Below the pieces are notes generated by a model. The model saw only the letters and a list, made by a program, of their open reading frames with translations, made no database searches and was not told the origin of the DNA. Of a DNA stretch of 12,800 nucleotides, positions 1 to 6,058 are shown one piece after another (position 1 is the stretch's first letter; every line of letters starts with the position of its first letter). The position numbers and the translations under genes were made by a program. The stretch is from an uncultured Oscillospiraceae bacterium (GTDB lineage: Bacteria > Bacillota > Clostridia > Oscillospirales > Oscillospiraceae), in assembly GCA_947630345.1 (NCBI GenBank), contig CANRHF010000041.1:1-12800 (forward strand), in the 5' to 3' direction.

Positions 1-845
1 CCTTCTTCGGCTTTGGGGTGAAGGCGGCGCTGTTTCCCTTCCATGGGTGGCTGCCCAGGGCGACGGTGGCCCCCACCCCGGTGACCGCCCTGCTCCACGC
101 CGTGGCGGTGGTGAAATCCGGGGCCTTTGCCGTTCTGCGGCTGACTTATTTCAGCTTCGGGGCTGCCCTTCTGCGGGGCACCTGGGCCCAGTGGGTGGTG
201 ATGGGGGCGGCGCTCGTTACCATCGTATACGCCTCCACCATGGCTGTCCGGGAGGTCCACTGGAAGCGACGGCTGGCCTACTCCACCATCAGCAACCTGT
301 CCTACATTCTCTTTGGCGCGTCGCTGATGACACCGGCGGGGCTGGCGGCGGCCCTGGCCCATCTGATCGTCCACGCCATTATGAAGATCTGCGCCTTTTT
401 CTGCGCCGGGGCGGTCCAGACCCAGACCGGCAAAATCTACGTCACCGAGCTGGACGGTCTGGGCAGGCGGATGCCGGCGACCTTCGGGTGCTTCACCGTG
501 GCGGCGCTGTCCCTGATGGGGATCCCGCCCTTCGCTGGGTTCCTGAGCAAATGGAGCCTGTGTACCGCGGCCCTCTCCGCTGCCTCGGATGCCGGAGGCG
601 CGGCGCTGCCGGTCGTGGGGGTGGCAGTGATCCTATACTCCGCGCTGATGACGGGAATCTATATGCTCTCGGTGTCGGTGCGGGCCTACTTCCCCTGGCG
701 GACGGCGGCCCTGCCGGACCGCCGGGACCCTGACTGGCGGATGCTCCTGCCGCTGCTGCTCTTTGCCGGGCTCCTGCTGGCGCTGGGGCTCTGCGGTCAG
801 CCCCTTCTGGCGGCTCTGGCCGAAATTGGAAAGGAGGCGGGATGA
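1..845 (+). CDS. Proton/cation-translocating membrane subunit, complex I / Mrp antiporter type (5'-truncated by window)
   Basis: This is the C-terminal part of a multi-spanning membrane protein of the NuoL/NuoM/MrpD family (Proton_antipo_M), which moves H+ or Na+ across the cytoplasmic membrane. The frame is open from base 3 with no stop, so the gene starts outside the window; the GTG at 18 is only an internal valine. The first residues read FFGFGVKAALFPFHGWLP, the family signature with its conserved channel lysine. It is followed by a second lysine helix (LLHAVAVVKSGAF) and an H-x3-H-x3-K helix (HLIVHAIMKI). Several hydrophobic helices follow, and the protein ends at TGA 843-845. Its stop overlaps the start of the next paralogue in an ATGA arrangement, so the two are probably translationally coupled parts of one complex. 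Family assignment is secure. Whether the complex is a hydrogenase, an Mrp antiporter or a complex I-like enzyme cannot be decided here. Confidence 0.88.
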   Translation, partial: FFGFGVKAALFPFHGWLPRATVAPTPVTALLHAVAVVKSGAFAVLRLTYFSFGAALLRGTWAQWVVMGAALVTIVYASTMAVREVHWKRRLAYSTISNLSYILFGASLMTPAGLAAALAHLIVHAIMKICAFFCAGAVQTQTGKIYVTELDGLGRRMPATFGCFTVAALSLMGIPPFAGFLSKWSLCTAALSAASDAGGAALPVVGVAVILYSALMTGIYMLSVSVRAYFPWRTAALPDRRDPDWRMLLPLLLFAGLLLALGLCGQPLLAALAEIGKEAG

Positions 846-2824
846 TGGATCTGTTCATTCCGGCTTTTTGCGGGATGGGCCTTCACCTCCGGCTGGATGG
901 GTTCCGCATGGTCTATTGCCTCATCGCCGTTTTTATGTGGGCGGTGAGCGGCGCGTTCTCACGGGAATACATGGCCCATTACGAAAACCGGGGGCGGTAC
1001 TATTTCTTCCTCTGGGCCACCTTCTTTGCCACGGTGGGCGTGTTTTTGTCGGCGGACCTGTATACCACCTTCCTCTTTTTTGAGATCATGTCCTTTACCT
1101 CCTATGTCTGGGTCGCCTTTGACCAGCGGCGGGCCAGCCTGCGGGCGGCGGAGACGTACCTGGCCGTGGCGGTCATTGGGGGGCTGGTGCTGTTGATGGG
1201 CCTGTTCCTCCTATATGATCAATTCGGCACCCTGGAGATGGACGATCTGGCCCGGTTGGCCGGGCCAGTCCTCTCCGGCCCCATGGAGGGACGGCTCCGG
1301 CTGTACGCCGCCGGGGGGATGCTGCTCTTTGGCTTCGGCGCCAAGGCCGGCTGCTTCCCGCTGCACATTTGGCTCCCCAAGGCCCACCCCGAGGCCCCCG
1401 CGCCGGCCAGCGCCCTGCTTTCCGGCATCCTGACCAAGGCCGGGGTGTTTGGGATCATCTTTACCGCCTGCGGCCTCTTTAGGGCGGACCAAGCGGCGGG
1501 GGCGCTGCTGACGCTGCTGGGGCTGGTGACCATGCTCCTGGGAGCGGTGCTGGCCCTCTTCTCCGTGAATCTCAAGCGGACTCTGGCCTGCTCCTCCGTT
1601 TCCCAGATCGGATTTATTCTGACGGGCATCGGCATGGCCTGCCTGCTGCGGAGCGCCGGGGCGGAGAACCTGACGGCGGTGCGGGGCGCGTTCCTGCACA
1701 TGGTCAACCACTCTTCCTTCAAGCTGGTGCTGTTCCTCTGCGCCGGGGTGGTGTTCATGAATCTGCACCAGCTGGACTTAAACGAGATCCGGGGCTTTGG
1801 CCGGGGAAAACCGGCCCTTCTGGCGGCGTTTCTCTCCGGGGCCCTGGGGATCGGGGGCTTTCCCCTGTTTTCCGGGTACATCAGCAAGACCCTGCTCCAT
1901 GAAAGCATCGTTAAGTATCAGGGCCTTGCCCAAAATCCAGGGCTCTTTTACCTGGCGGAATGGGTCTTCCTGCTCACCGGCGGCATGACCGTGGCCTATA
2001 TGCTCAAGCTGTTCGTGGCGCTGTTTGTGGAGCGCAACGAGGACCCCCGGCGGCAGCGGGCTTTTGACGAAATGGGTCCCGGGATGCGGCCACTGACAAA
2101 AGGCGTGCTGCTCCTGGCGGCGGCGGTGCCGCCGGTTTTGGGGCTGCTGCCCCACTGGACCATGGACCCTATTGCCGATCTGGGTCAGGGCTTCTTCTAT
2201 GCCGCCGAGACGGCGGAGCGGGTCGCCTACTTTGCCCCGGAGAACCTGCGGGGCGCGGCCATCAGCATCGGCCTCGGCGCGGGAATTTACGTTTTCGTTG
2301 TCCGGGGGCTGCTGATGAAGAAGGTCGGAACGGTTCTGCGTTATGTTAACCGTTGGCCCCAGGCCCTGGACCTGGAGGAGCTGGTCTACCGGCCCCTGCT
2401 TTTGAAGGTCCTCCCGGCGATTTTCGGTGGGCTCTGCCTAGCGCTGGACCACTATTTGGTGGATGCCGTGGTGAAGGGCTTCCTGGCCATAGGGACCTTC
2501 CTCTCCCGGGCCTTGGACAGCCTGGTGGACGGCCTCATCCGTCTCCTGCGGCGGACCACCCACCGTCCCCTCCCCCCGCCCAGGGAGGCCCTGGATTCCG
2601 ATCCCGTCGCCCATTTGGTCGGCGGCATCCTGGACCGGGCCGCCGGATTCTTCCGCAAGACGCCCAAAGCCGGTTCCATTACCGACCGACTGGTGGAGGA
2701 CGAAGAGCGGGCCAAGGGCACCCTCCGGCTGATCCAAGAGAGCTTTTCCTACGGCCTGCTGCTGGCCTGCATTGGGCTGTGCCTGACGCTGGGCTATCTG
2801 CTTCTGAGCTTCTGGGGAAGATGA
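842..2824 (+). CDS. Complex I / Mrp-type ion-translocating membrane subunit (NuoL/M/N-like)
   Basis: A 660-residue polytopic membrane protein, paralogous to the gene before it. Visible family landmarks are the conserved glutamate in FFEIMSFTSY (E81), the channel lysine in GFGAKAGCFPLHIWLP (K168), a second lysine helix (SGILTKAGVFG, K199), and H286/H290/K294 in HMVNHSSFK. These residues line the ion half-channels in the family. The C-terminus is unusual for a plain NuoM/N: helices to about residue 555, then a charged, proline-rich stretch (about 560-630) predicted to be soluble, then one last helix. The start ATG at 842 overlaps the upstream stop; a second ATG at 845 sits at a better distance (7 nt) from the AAGGAGG at 831-837, so either may be used. 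It acts in the cytoplasmic membrane, probably in a respiratory or hydrogenase-linked complex encoded upstream. The partner subunits are outside the window. Confidence 0.9.
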   Translation: MMDLFIPAFCGMGLHLRLDGFRMVYCLIAVFMWAVSGAFSREYMAHYENRGRYYFFLWATFFATVGVFLSADLYTTFLFFEIMSFTSYVWVAFDQRRASLRAAETYLAVAVIGGLVLLMGLFLLYDQFGTLEMDDLARLAGPVLSGPMEGRLRLYAAGGMLLFGFGAKAGCFPLHIWLPKAHPEAPAPASALLSGILTKAGVFGIIFTACGLFRADQAAGALLTLLGLVTMLLGAVLALFSVNLKRTLACSSVSQIGFILTGIGMACLLRSAGAENLTAVRGAFLHMVNHSSFKLVLFLCAGVVFMNLHQLDLNEIRGFGRGKPALLAAFLSGALGIGGFPLFSGYISKTLLHESIVKYQGLAQNPGLFYLAEWVFLLTGGMTVAYMLKLFVALFVERNEDPRRQRAFDEMGPGMRPLTKGVLLLAAAVPPVLGLLPHWTMDPIADLGQGFFYAAETAERVAYFAPENLRGAAISIGLGAGIYVFVVRGLLMKKVGTVLRYVNRWPQALDLEELVYRPLLLKVLPAIFGGLCLALDHYLVDAVVKGFLAIGTFLSRALDSLVDGLIRLLRRTTHRPLPPPREALDSDPVAHLVGGILDRAAGFFRKTPKAGSITDRLVEDEERAKGTLRLIQESFSYGLLLACIGLCLTLGYLLLSFWGR

Positions 2825-2877
2825 TTGGGCGGAAACGCAGTCTTCTATCTTCCTGATTTAGAAAAAAGGACAGCTTA

Positions 2878-2896
2878 GTATTTCTTATAGAAATAC
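2878..2896. repeat. Short inverted repeat upstream of the XRE gene (possible operator)
   Basis: GTATTTC at 2878-2884 and GAAATAC at 2890-2896 are perfect inverted arms around TTATA. The element lies in the AT-rich gap after the membrane-subunit gene and about 20 bp upstream of the likely -35 of the regulator gene. Small XRE repressors often bind such dyads near their own promoters, but nothing beyond symmetry and position supports this here. Confidence 0.3.
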
Positions 2897-2913
2897 ATCT
2901 TTCAGCTGGTGGA

Positions 2914-2942
2914 TTTCATTCGAGTTTCCCAGTGGGTATACT
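2914..2942 (+). promoter_or_regulatory. Candidate sigma-A promoter of the XRE regulator
   Basis: The -10 is TATACT at 2937-2942 (5 of 6 consensus). A weak -35, TTTCAT, lies at 2914-2919 with a 17-bp spacer. Predicted transcription starts near 2949, inside the inverted repeat at 2945-2970, about 30 nt upstream of the chosen start codon. The -35 is poor, so this is a moderate call. Confidence 0.4.
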
Positions 2943-2944
2943 TA

Positions 2945-2970
2945 CTAGCAGATAGACCACTATCTGTTAG
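2945..2970 (+). promoter_or_regulatory. 11-bp hairpin / dyad over the transcription start, abutting the RBS
   Basis: Arms 2945-2955 and 2960-2970 pair over 11 positions, 10 Watson-Crick and one G-U, around the loop ACCA. The dyad follows the likely -10 directly, and its last two bases are the first two of the AGGAGG at 2969-2974. It could be a DNA operator for autorepression by the XRE protein, or an RNA hairpin limiting ribosome access. The symmetry is clear; the role is inferred. Confidence 0.5.
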
Positions 2971-2980
2971 GAGGATGCTT

Positions 2981-3310
2981 GTGGACGCTCAAAAAGTTGG
3001 CAGACGGATTCAAGAGGTGCGCAAATCCTGCGGGCTCACACAAGCGGAACTTGCGCAAATGGTTGACCTGTCTACCAAATACATCAGCAATGTGGAATGC
3101 GGCTTTAAGACACCGAAGTTAAACACCTTTGTTTCCATCGCCAACGCGCTCCAATGTGACGCGAACCTGCTTCTCGCGGATGTCCTTGACGTCACCACCG
3201 GACGGGAAAGCGGCCTTGTCTCCAAGAAGCTGCTGGCTCTTCCCCCAGAGGAGCAACGGCGGATCCTTCGCGTTCTTGAAGTAATGATCGATGAATCCGG
3301 CACAAAATGA
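2981..3310 (+). CDS. Small XRE-family (Cro/CI-type HTH) transcriptional regulator
   Basis: A 109-residue cytoplasmic DNA-binding protein. Residues from about 5 to 62 form an HTH_3/XRE domain: the run RIQEVRKSCGLTQAELAQ, then STKYISNVECG (recognition helix), then PKLNTFVSIANAL. The rest is a short charged tail (PPEEQRRILRVLEVMID) resembling the oligomerisation helix of small XRE repressors. I chose GTG at 2981 because AGGAGG (2969-2974) is 6 nt upstream. The in-frame ATG at 2975 touches the Shine-Dalgarno and would have no spacer. A longer frame back to 2909 is open but lacks a ribosome site. The gene stands alone with its own terminator. Its base composition is less GC-rich than its neighbours, which may indicate separate acquisition. 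Its target genes are unknown; autoregulation through the adjacent dyads is likely. Confidence 0.85.
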   Translation: MDAQKVGRRIQEVRKSCGLTQAELAQMVDLSTKYISNVECGFKTPKLNTFVSIANALQCDANLLLADVLDVTTGRESGLVSKKLLALPPEEQRRILRVLEVMIDESGTK

Positions 3311-3316
3311 CACGGT

Positions 3317-3359
3317 AAAATATCCCTGCGCCACAATTCTGTGCGTAGGGATATTTTTT
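3317..3359 (+). terminator. Rho-independent terminator of the XRE gene, possibly bidirectional
   Basis: Arms 3317-3327 and 3347-3357 are perfect 11-bp complements (AAAATATCCCT with AGGGATATTTT), with further partial pairing inside. A run of six T ends at 3359. It begins seven bases after the TGA of the XRE gene. Read on the minus strand, the hairpin is followed by TTTT, so it may also stop transcription arriving from the convergent phosphoesterase gene. Confidence 0.88.
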
Positions 3360-3426
3360 GCCTGCCCTGACTTCTTTCGGCAGATTTTGACAGTTTCCCC
3401 TTCTATGGGTCCCTCTGATCCTTGCC

Positions 3427-3442
3427 ATTGGACCGGCGCAAT
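3427..3442. promoter_or_regulatory. Possible outlying copy of the LacI-type box
   Basis: ATTGGACCGGCGCAAT is a 16-bp imperfect palindrome (6 of 8 paired positions). On the minus strand one half reads CGGTCCAAT, the same half-site found upstream of the binding-protein gene. It lies in the non-coding gap between the XRE terminator and the phosphoesterase. A TTGCCA (3422-3427) and a CATAAT (3448-3453) flank it in plus orientation, but at 20 bp they are too far apart for a typical promoter. Low confidence that it is functional. Confidence 0.3.
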
Positions 3443-3460
3443 TGGTCCATAATAAGTTCG

Positions 3461-3490
3461 GTCCCCGCCGCGCTTTCACGCGGCGGGGGC
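3461..3490. repeat. Strong GC-rich hairpin between convergent units
   Basis: CCCCGCCGCG (3463-3472) and CGCGGCGGGG (3479-3488) pair perfectly around CTTTCA, and the stem extends by a G-U and a G-C pair. No T-tract follows on either strand, so it is not a standard intrinsic terminator. It could protect the 3' end of the phosphoesterase transcript, or be the leader of a lost plus-strand gene starting at 3511. Confidence 0.5.
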
Positions 3491-3510
3491 CTTCATAAGA
3501 AGGAAAGAAA

Positions 3511-3633
3511 ATGAAAAAACGTCAGTGTGTCATTCTCTTCCGGGGCAGCGCCGGCGGGATCCCCGCCAGGCTCCCCAGCAGGGCGGCGGCCAGGGCGAGA
3601 GGCATGGCCGTGTCGCCAGTCCAGGATGCTTAG
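3511..3633 (+). pseudogene. Short plus-strand reading frame with good start signals; possible gene remnant
   Basis: A 40-codon frame opens with ATG AAA AAA CGT 10 nt after AAGGAAAG-type purines (3500-3507) and stops at TAG 3631-3633. The first ten residues (MKKRQCVILF) look like the start of a signal peptide. From about residue 11 the sequence becomes Gly/Ala/Pro/Arg-rich, and it is antisense to the phosphoesterase tail. This pattern would fit a gene whose 5' end survives at a rearrangement junction near 3540. Chance is an equally fair explanation, since the gap is AT-rich only over the start codon. No function is claimed. Confidence 0.2.
3522..3629 (-). pseudogene. Sortase-like sorting signal left in frame after the phosphoesterase stop
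   Basis: Reading on from the TAA at 3632-3630 in the same minus-strand frame gives 35 codons and a TGA at 3524-3522. They begin ASWTGDTAMPLALAAALLGS and end PRKRMTH. This has all three parts of a Gram-positive cell-wall sorting signal: a TGD motif (xPxTGD-like, with Ser where Pro is expected), a hydrophobic stretch of about 20 residues, and a basic end. I read it as the original C-terminus of the phosphoesterase, cut off by a nonsense change. Coincidence is possible but unlikely given frame, order and position. Confidence 0.5.
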
Positions 3634-5609
3634 CGCCAACCGCCGGGGGGTTCCGGCGCCGCGCCCTTCAGGGGGATCACCGCGTCGTATTGGGTCAGCC
3701 ATTCGCCGGCGGCAAAGTCCCGGGCCCGGAGGACGATCTCCCTGTCGTAGACGAACATGATCCAGCTGGCCGGGATATTCCGGTAGCCCCGGGCGCTGGA
3801 TTTCAGACTGGGCAGATTCAGCTCGGTGAAGCTGCCGCCGCCCGCGCTGATCACCTGTACCGGCCCGCTCATACCCAGGGCGGCGTGAAGGTGGCCGCAG
3901 AAGTAGACCACGTTGTCATATTTTGCCAGCGCCGCCCGAATCCGCGCGTCCTGCCCGCCAATGGAGTTGTCCTTCACGATGACAGGGTCAAAATAAGACA
4001 GGGGCACCGAATCGATGAAGGGAAAATGATTGATGATGAAAATGGGCAGGCCGTCGGCGCTGTACTGAGTCATCATTTTGTCGATCCATTCAAAGGTCTC
4101 GTCGTCAAAGTGGACGCCGTGGCGAATGGGATCCAGGGCGTTGCCGGATTCGTCGGGGACGTTCTTGCTGCTGCCAGTCTGGGGCAGATAGTCGGTGTTC
4201 AGCACCAGGAAGTGGTACCGCCCCTTTAAGGTCATGCCGTAGCAGTAGTGCTTGCCGGCCTCGTACCACTTGTCGTCCAGCACGCCCACGCCCCGGCCAA
4301 ACTGCTTGTTTTCCCCGATATGGCGCTGGAGATTCGCCCAATACCGGGCGGTGCTGACCAGGTAATTCTCCTTCTCGTTCTCGTAATTGATCTCGTGGTT
4401 GCCGAAACAGGCCAGCATTTGCAGGGAGGTCAGGCCGTATTTTGTCAGCAGATCCTCCAGCACCTGGTAAGCGGCGTCAGTTGCGCCGGCGGTGGCGTTG
4501 TTGGCAAAGTCGCCGACGTTCACCATGCCATCCAGGCCCAGGCCCGTCACATCTTGAAGCACCCGCTCCAGGGCCTTGGCCCGGGCGTCACCAGCGCTGC
4601 CGATGTGCATATCGCCAAGCAGCAGCATGGACAGCCGGGGAACCGGGGACAGGAGGAAAGCGTCGAACGCAGCCTTTAATGCGTCGTAGGCCAGGATCAG
4701 ATCGGCATCCTCCGCGGCGGCGGCGTTCGCCAGCTTGGCCTGGGCAGTCTGGATGGCCTTGGTCATGGCGTTCTTGGCGGCCGGGGTGTATTCCGGGCCG
4801 ACCTGGGTCTGGCGCCGCTCTGCCTCGGCCACCAGGGCCTTGAGACGGCCCAGATGGTAGTTGGCCCGGATAGCGGTCTGGGACAGGACACCTGGGTAGA
4901 TCTGGAAATCGTCAATATAGGCGTTGCCCAGGCCGTACTGGCCCAGCACGTCCGCGCCCAGACCCAGGCTGTTGACGCCCAGGCTCTGCCCTTCGAAGGG
5001 GGCGATGTCCACCGTCTTGACCGGCACCCCGTCCACATAGACCCGGAGGGCGCCGTCCCGCTGATAAACCACCGCCACCTGATGCCAGCGGCTGTCCTGA
5101 GGGTCGGCCACGCCGTCCAGATCTCGGTGGGCGCCGTCCAGGCCGGTGACGCCGGCGGCGAAAAACGCCGCCTGGGTCAGCTGGGCGGCGGACATGCCGG
5201 GAGCGGCGGGATCGGCGGTATTTTGATTGGAGAACACGATGCCGCCCAGCCGGACGCGGCCCATGTCGATGCCGGTGCCCGCGGTGGAGGCAAAGTCCGC
5301 CCTGGCCCACTCCAAATTGCCGCCGCAGAGAGTCCTGTACCAGAACAGGACCGTGTAGCTGTCTGTCCGCAGGTCGATCCCCTTTAGGTTTTCAAACAGC
5401 ACATAATTCTGGGCGGTCCGGCCATGGGCGTTGGTGATGTAAAGAGCCTGCCCGCCGTCGTAGCCGGGGGCATAGACGGGGCTGCCGTGGACCGTGCCGT
5501 GATTGCCCCGGCCGGAGGCGTCCCGGACATTACCTTCAAAGCCCAGGGACAGCACCGGCGCGGGCAGGGATTTGGATCGGTCCGGGTTTCTCATACGCTG
5601 CGTCTCCAC
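3630..5609 (-). CDS. LamG - FIVAR-like - calcineurin-type metallophosphoesterase
   Basis: A 659-residue multidomain hydrolase. Residues 16-250 resemble a LamG/concanavalin-type lectin fold (ending YIDDFQIYPGVLS). Residues 253-320 form a helical FIVAR-like segment. Residues 326-600 are a metallophosphoesterase with every metal-ligand motif present: GDMH (D333, H335), GDFANN (D367, N370), GNHE (N404, H405), NH (H528) and GHLH (H573, H575). The fold cleaves phosphomono- or diesters using two metal ions; the substrate is unknown. LamG plus FIVAR is typical of exported surface proteins of gut Firmicutes, yet I see no signal peptide or lipobox at the N-terminus. A sorting-signal-like sequence lies beyond the stop codon. 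The start is uncertain: GTG 5609 or ATG 5594 are in frame, both with only weak AAGAAAAG-type ribosome sites. A consensus promoter with an embedded LacI-type box drives it, so it probably belongs to the adjacent sugar regulon. Confidence 0.85.
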   Translation of the reverse strand: METQRMRNPDRSKSLPAPVLSLGFEGNVRDASGRGNHGTVHGSPVYAPGYDGGQALYITNAHGRTAQNYVLFENLKGIDLRTDSYTVLFWYRTLCGGNLEWARADFASTAGTGIDMGRVRLGGIVFSNQNTADPAAPGMSAAQLTQAAFFAAGVTGLDGAHRDLDGVADPQDSRWHQVAVVYQRDGALRVYVDGVPVKTVDIAPFEGQSLGVNSLGLGADVLGQYGLGNAYIDDFQIYPGVLSQTAIRANYHLGRLKALVAEAERRQTQVGPEYTPAAKNAMTKAIQTAQAKLANAAAAEDADLILAYDALKAAFDAFLLSPVPRLSMLLLGDMHIGSAGDARAKALERVLQDVTGLGLDGMVNVGDFANNATAGATDAAYQVLEDLLTKYGLTSLQMLACFGNHEINYENEKENYLVSTARYWANLQRHIGENKQFGRGVGVLDDKWYEAGKHYCYGMTLKGRYHFLVLNTDYLPQTGSSKNVPDESGNALDPIRHGVHFDDETFEWIDKMMTQYSADGLPIFIINHFPFIDSVPLSYFDPVIVKDNSIGGQDARIRAALAKYDNVVYFCGHLHAALGMSGPVQVISAGGGSFTELNLPSLKSSARGYRNIPASWIMFVYDREIVLRARDFAAGEWLTQYDAVIPLKGAAPEPPGGWR

Positions 5610-5639
5610 CGCTTTTCTTGAATCGTGGAAAAATGAAAC

Positions 5640-5648
5640 CGGTCCAAA
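5640..5648 (+). promoter_or_regulatory. CGGTCYAAW box in the phosphoesterase leader
   Basis: CGGTCCAAA on the plus strand, within the predicted untranslated leader of the minus-strand gene. It lies about 100 bp from the box in that gene's promoter and in opposite orientation. The partner half is poor (4 of 8 symmetric positions). It could be an auxiliary operator for looping by a LacI-type tetramer or dimer pair. Confidence 0.4.
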
Positions 5649-5732
5649 AATAAGGGAGACGGCGGTTCCTCCACGGGGTATTCCTTTGGGCTGGGGCCAT
5701 TTCCATAGGAATGTGGCATTGTTTACAAATTT

Positions 5733-5761
5733 ATTATAATTTGGACCGATTCGATTGTCAA
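5733..5761 (-). promoter_or_regulatory. Consensus sigma-A promoter of the phosphoesterase gene with embedded LacI-type half-site
   Basis: On the minus strand TTGACA (5761-5756) and TATAAT (5738-5733) are both exact consensus, separated by 17 bp. The box CGGTCCAAA occupies 5748-5740 inside the spacer, ending one base before -10. Transcription should start near 5726, giving a leader of roughly 115 nt. A protein bound here would occlude RNA polymerase, so repression is the expected mode. Confidence 0.85.
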
Positions 5762-5805
5762 TTGTGCGATTTCCATGAAATGATCGGCGTGAATTTTCGC
5801 ATAAC

Positions 5806-5837
5806 GGAGAATTCTTTCAAAATCCTTGTGATTCTCC
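5806..5837. repeat. Inverted repeat in the divergent intergenic region
   Basis: GGAGAAT (5806-5812) and ATTCTCC (5831-5837) are perfect complements separated by 18 bp, midway between the two divergent promoters. Such a dyad could bind a second regulator. The rest of 5762-5874 is AT-rich and holds no gene that I can support. Confidence 0.3.
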
Positions 5838-5874
5838 ACAAAGTTTCGGGAAACGATTCGGAAAAACTGCCATC

Positions 5875-5903
5875 TTGTATTTTAGAACGGTCTAAAGTAT
5901 AAT
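5875..5903 (+). promoter_or_regulatory. Sigma-A promoter of the lacI-type regulator gene
   Basis: TATAAT at 5898-5903 is exact. TTGTAT at 5875-5880 is a partial -35, and the spacer is 17 bp. The whole spacer except one base is the operator at 5881-5896. Transcription should start around 5910, leaving an untranslated leader of about 178 nt before the ATG at 6088. Confidence 0.75.
5881..5896. promoter_or_regulatory. Best LacI-family operator, in the regulator's own promoter
   Basis: TTTAGAACGGTCTAAA is a 16-bp palindrome with 7 of 8 paired positions and a central CG, the usual layout of LacI-family operators. It fills the -35/-10 spacer, so the regulator probably represses its own transcription. 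The same sequence recurs with 13 of 16 identities at 8586-8601. Confidence 0.75.
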
Positions 5904-5910
5904 GAAAAGC

Positions 5911-5926
5911 ACAAAAGCGGTCTAAT
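5911..5926. promoter_or_regulatory. Secondary CGGTCYAAW box just downstream of the lacI transcription start
   Basis: CGGTCTAAT begins at 5918. The other half is degenerate (4 of 8 symmetric). Its centre is exactly 30 bp from that of 5881-5896, about three helical turns, which would suit side-by-side binding. Confidence 0.45.
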
Positions 5927-6042
5927 TCCAGCTCGTGCTTGCAAGGACCGTACCCTCTTCCCTCCTTTCGGCAGCTTTTCCCACTGCCCGCCTATTGGGC
6001 GCTGGCTCTCGCAAGCACGCGAGAGCGACGGCAGAACGCAAA

Positions 6043-6058
6043 ATTAAATCGGTCTAAA
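6043..6058. promoter_or_regulatory. CGGTCYAAW box near the lacI ribosome binding site
   Basis: CGGTCTAAA starts at 6050 and the other half matches weakly (5 of 8 symmetric positions). It lies 30 bp upstream of the start codon and about 160 bp downstream of the main operator, a position suited to a roadblock or looping site. Confidence 0.5.

Noticed and set aside
2816..2853. GGAAGAT / ATCTTCC inverted repeat as terminator of the membrane-subunit genes
   Set aside because: The loop is 24 nt, the stem is 7 bp, it overlaps the stop codon, and no T-run follows.
2909..2980. N-terminal extension of the XRE regulator from GTG 2909
   Set aside because: No ribosome site precedes it, the extension does not match the family, and it would cover the likely promoter and dyad. 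GTG 2981 has AGGAGG at an ideal distance.
3387..3415. TTGACA at 3387-3392 as a plus-strand promoter
   Set aside because: No TATAAT-like sequence lies 16-18 bp downstream; the expected position reads TCCCTC.
3459..3466. CGGTCCCC as a LacI-type box
   Set aside because: It lacks the AAW end and belongs to the GC-rich hairpin flank.
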